DNA of 5,243 nt, taken from contig JAJXXS010000058.1 of NCBI GenBank assembly GCA_021780975.1, forward strand, positions 1 to 5,243, written 5' to 3'. Below the pieces are notes generated by a model. That model was given only the letters and a program-made list of their open reading frames with translations. It searched no databases and had not been told where the DNA came from. The translations under genes and the position numbers were made by a program. Origin of the DNA: Pseudomonadota bacterium (GTDB lineage: Bacteria > Pseudomonadota > Gammaproteobacteria > Burkholderiales > Thiobacillaceae). Below are positions 4,904-5,243 of the stretch, in pieces. Positions within the stretch are counted from its first letter, which is position 1; every line of letters begins with the position of its first letter.

Positions 4904-5243
4904 ATGAGCATGCAATCACCCAGACAAGCCGATCTTACGCGCGACAAGTTGCTTGCCGCGGCCTTTGGTGAAATCCATCGCAATGGTTTCCAGGCCGCTT
5001 CGCTCGCCAACATTCTGGCCGATACCGGGCTAACCAAGGGGGCGCTTTATCATCACTTCCCGGACAAGAAGGCCCTGGGGTTGGCAGTGATCGAAGAAGT
5101 GGTCCGGCCACGGCTTGCGGAGGTGATGTATGAACCGCTGAGCCGCGCACGTCATCCGCTTACGGCCATGATCGAGCTCCTGCGGCACAAGGCCAGGACG
5201 ACCAAAGGCGAGGATATCGCCCTGGGCTGCCCGCTCAACAACC
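4904..5243 (+). CDS. TetR-family transcriptional repressor (3' end outside the window)
   Basis: The first 113 residues are present and the frame is open to the right edge. Residues 12-58 form the TetR DNA-binding domain. It starts with a helix (DKLLAAAFGEIHRNGF), followed by the helix-turn-helix around residues 33-55 (SLANILADTGLTKGALYHHF) and the usual DKK after it. The visible C-terminal part ends in ALGCPLNN, a sequence I associate with TetR proteins that continue with a ligand-binding helical domain. Ligand and targets cannot be read from this portion. ATG codons at 4904 and 4910 are both possible starts. The G-run at 4898-4902 is the only ribosome-site-like sequence and probably lies upstream of the RNA start. 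The palindrome in its promoter indicates autorepression. It follows the hydrolase gene by 104 nt on the same strand but has its own promoter. Confidence 0.9.
   Translation, partial: MSMQSPRQADLTRDKLLAAAFGEIHRNGFQAASLANILADTGLTKGALYHHFPDKKALGLAVIEEVVRPRLAEVMYEPLSRARHPLTAMIELLRHKARTTKGEDIALGCPLNN

Noticed and set aside
4464..4919. 151-codon minus-strand open frame covering the hydrolase end and the TetR promoter
   Set aside because: It is antisense to a hydrolase with an intact triad and runs through a strong promoter and operator; no domain is recognisable.

Overview
This GC-rich window reads entirely on the + strand and carries six recognisable protein genes plus one small membrane-protein gene. 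A PEP-CTERM-tagged exported protein, a NorM-type MATE pump and high-GC codon usage point to a Gram-negative proteobacterium, most likely a betaproteobacterium of the Rhodocyclales/Burkholderiales kind. That assignment is inference from gene content; no rRNA or other marker is present. No tRNA, rRNA, CRISPR array, transposase or integrase was found.

Layout. (a) 1-840: 3' part of a secreted, PEP-CTERM-anchored zincin-like metalloprotease whose signal peptide lies left of the window. It is followed by a cluster of hairpins (851-942). (b) 1054-1176: a 40-residue single-pass membrane protein with an excellent Shine-Dalgarno sequence, closed by a strong GC-rich hairpin (1181-1204). (c) 1251-2591: a complete NorM-like MATE multidrug/cation antiporter in very GC-rich sequence. 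(d) 2739-3353: a GST-fold protein of the YfcG/Nu type, preceded by a possible promoter and a 13-codon leader ORF that ends on its start. (e) 3354-3639: a relatively AT-rich intergenic region with a 13-bp tandem repeat and two dyads. (f) 3640-4056 and 4107-4799: a cupin resembling bacterial hydroxynitrile-lyase cupins and a dienelactone-hydrolase-family enzyme, probably co-transcribed. (g) 4904-5243: the N-terminal 113 residues of a TetR-family repressor that runs off the window. Its own promoter (TTGACA-N16-TATCAT) contains a perfect 6-6-6 operator-like palindrome.

How the genes may work together (inference). The MATE pump and GST are generic detoxification functions. The cupin, dienelactone-hydrolase-like enzyme and TetR regulator look like a small catabolic or detoxification cassette for an unidentified carbonyl, lactone or ester substrate. 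The palindrome lies only in front of the TetR gene and I saw no second copy before the cupin, so the repressor probably controls itself and genes beyond the right edge. The most noteworthy points are the conserved hydroxynitrile-lyase-like active site in a cysteine-rich cupin, the missing carboxylate-binding arginines in the hydrolase, the HExxE variant in the protease, the Glu-to-Asp change in the MATE pump, and the apparently leaderless TetR transcript.
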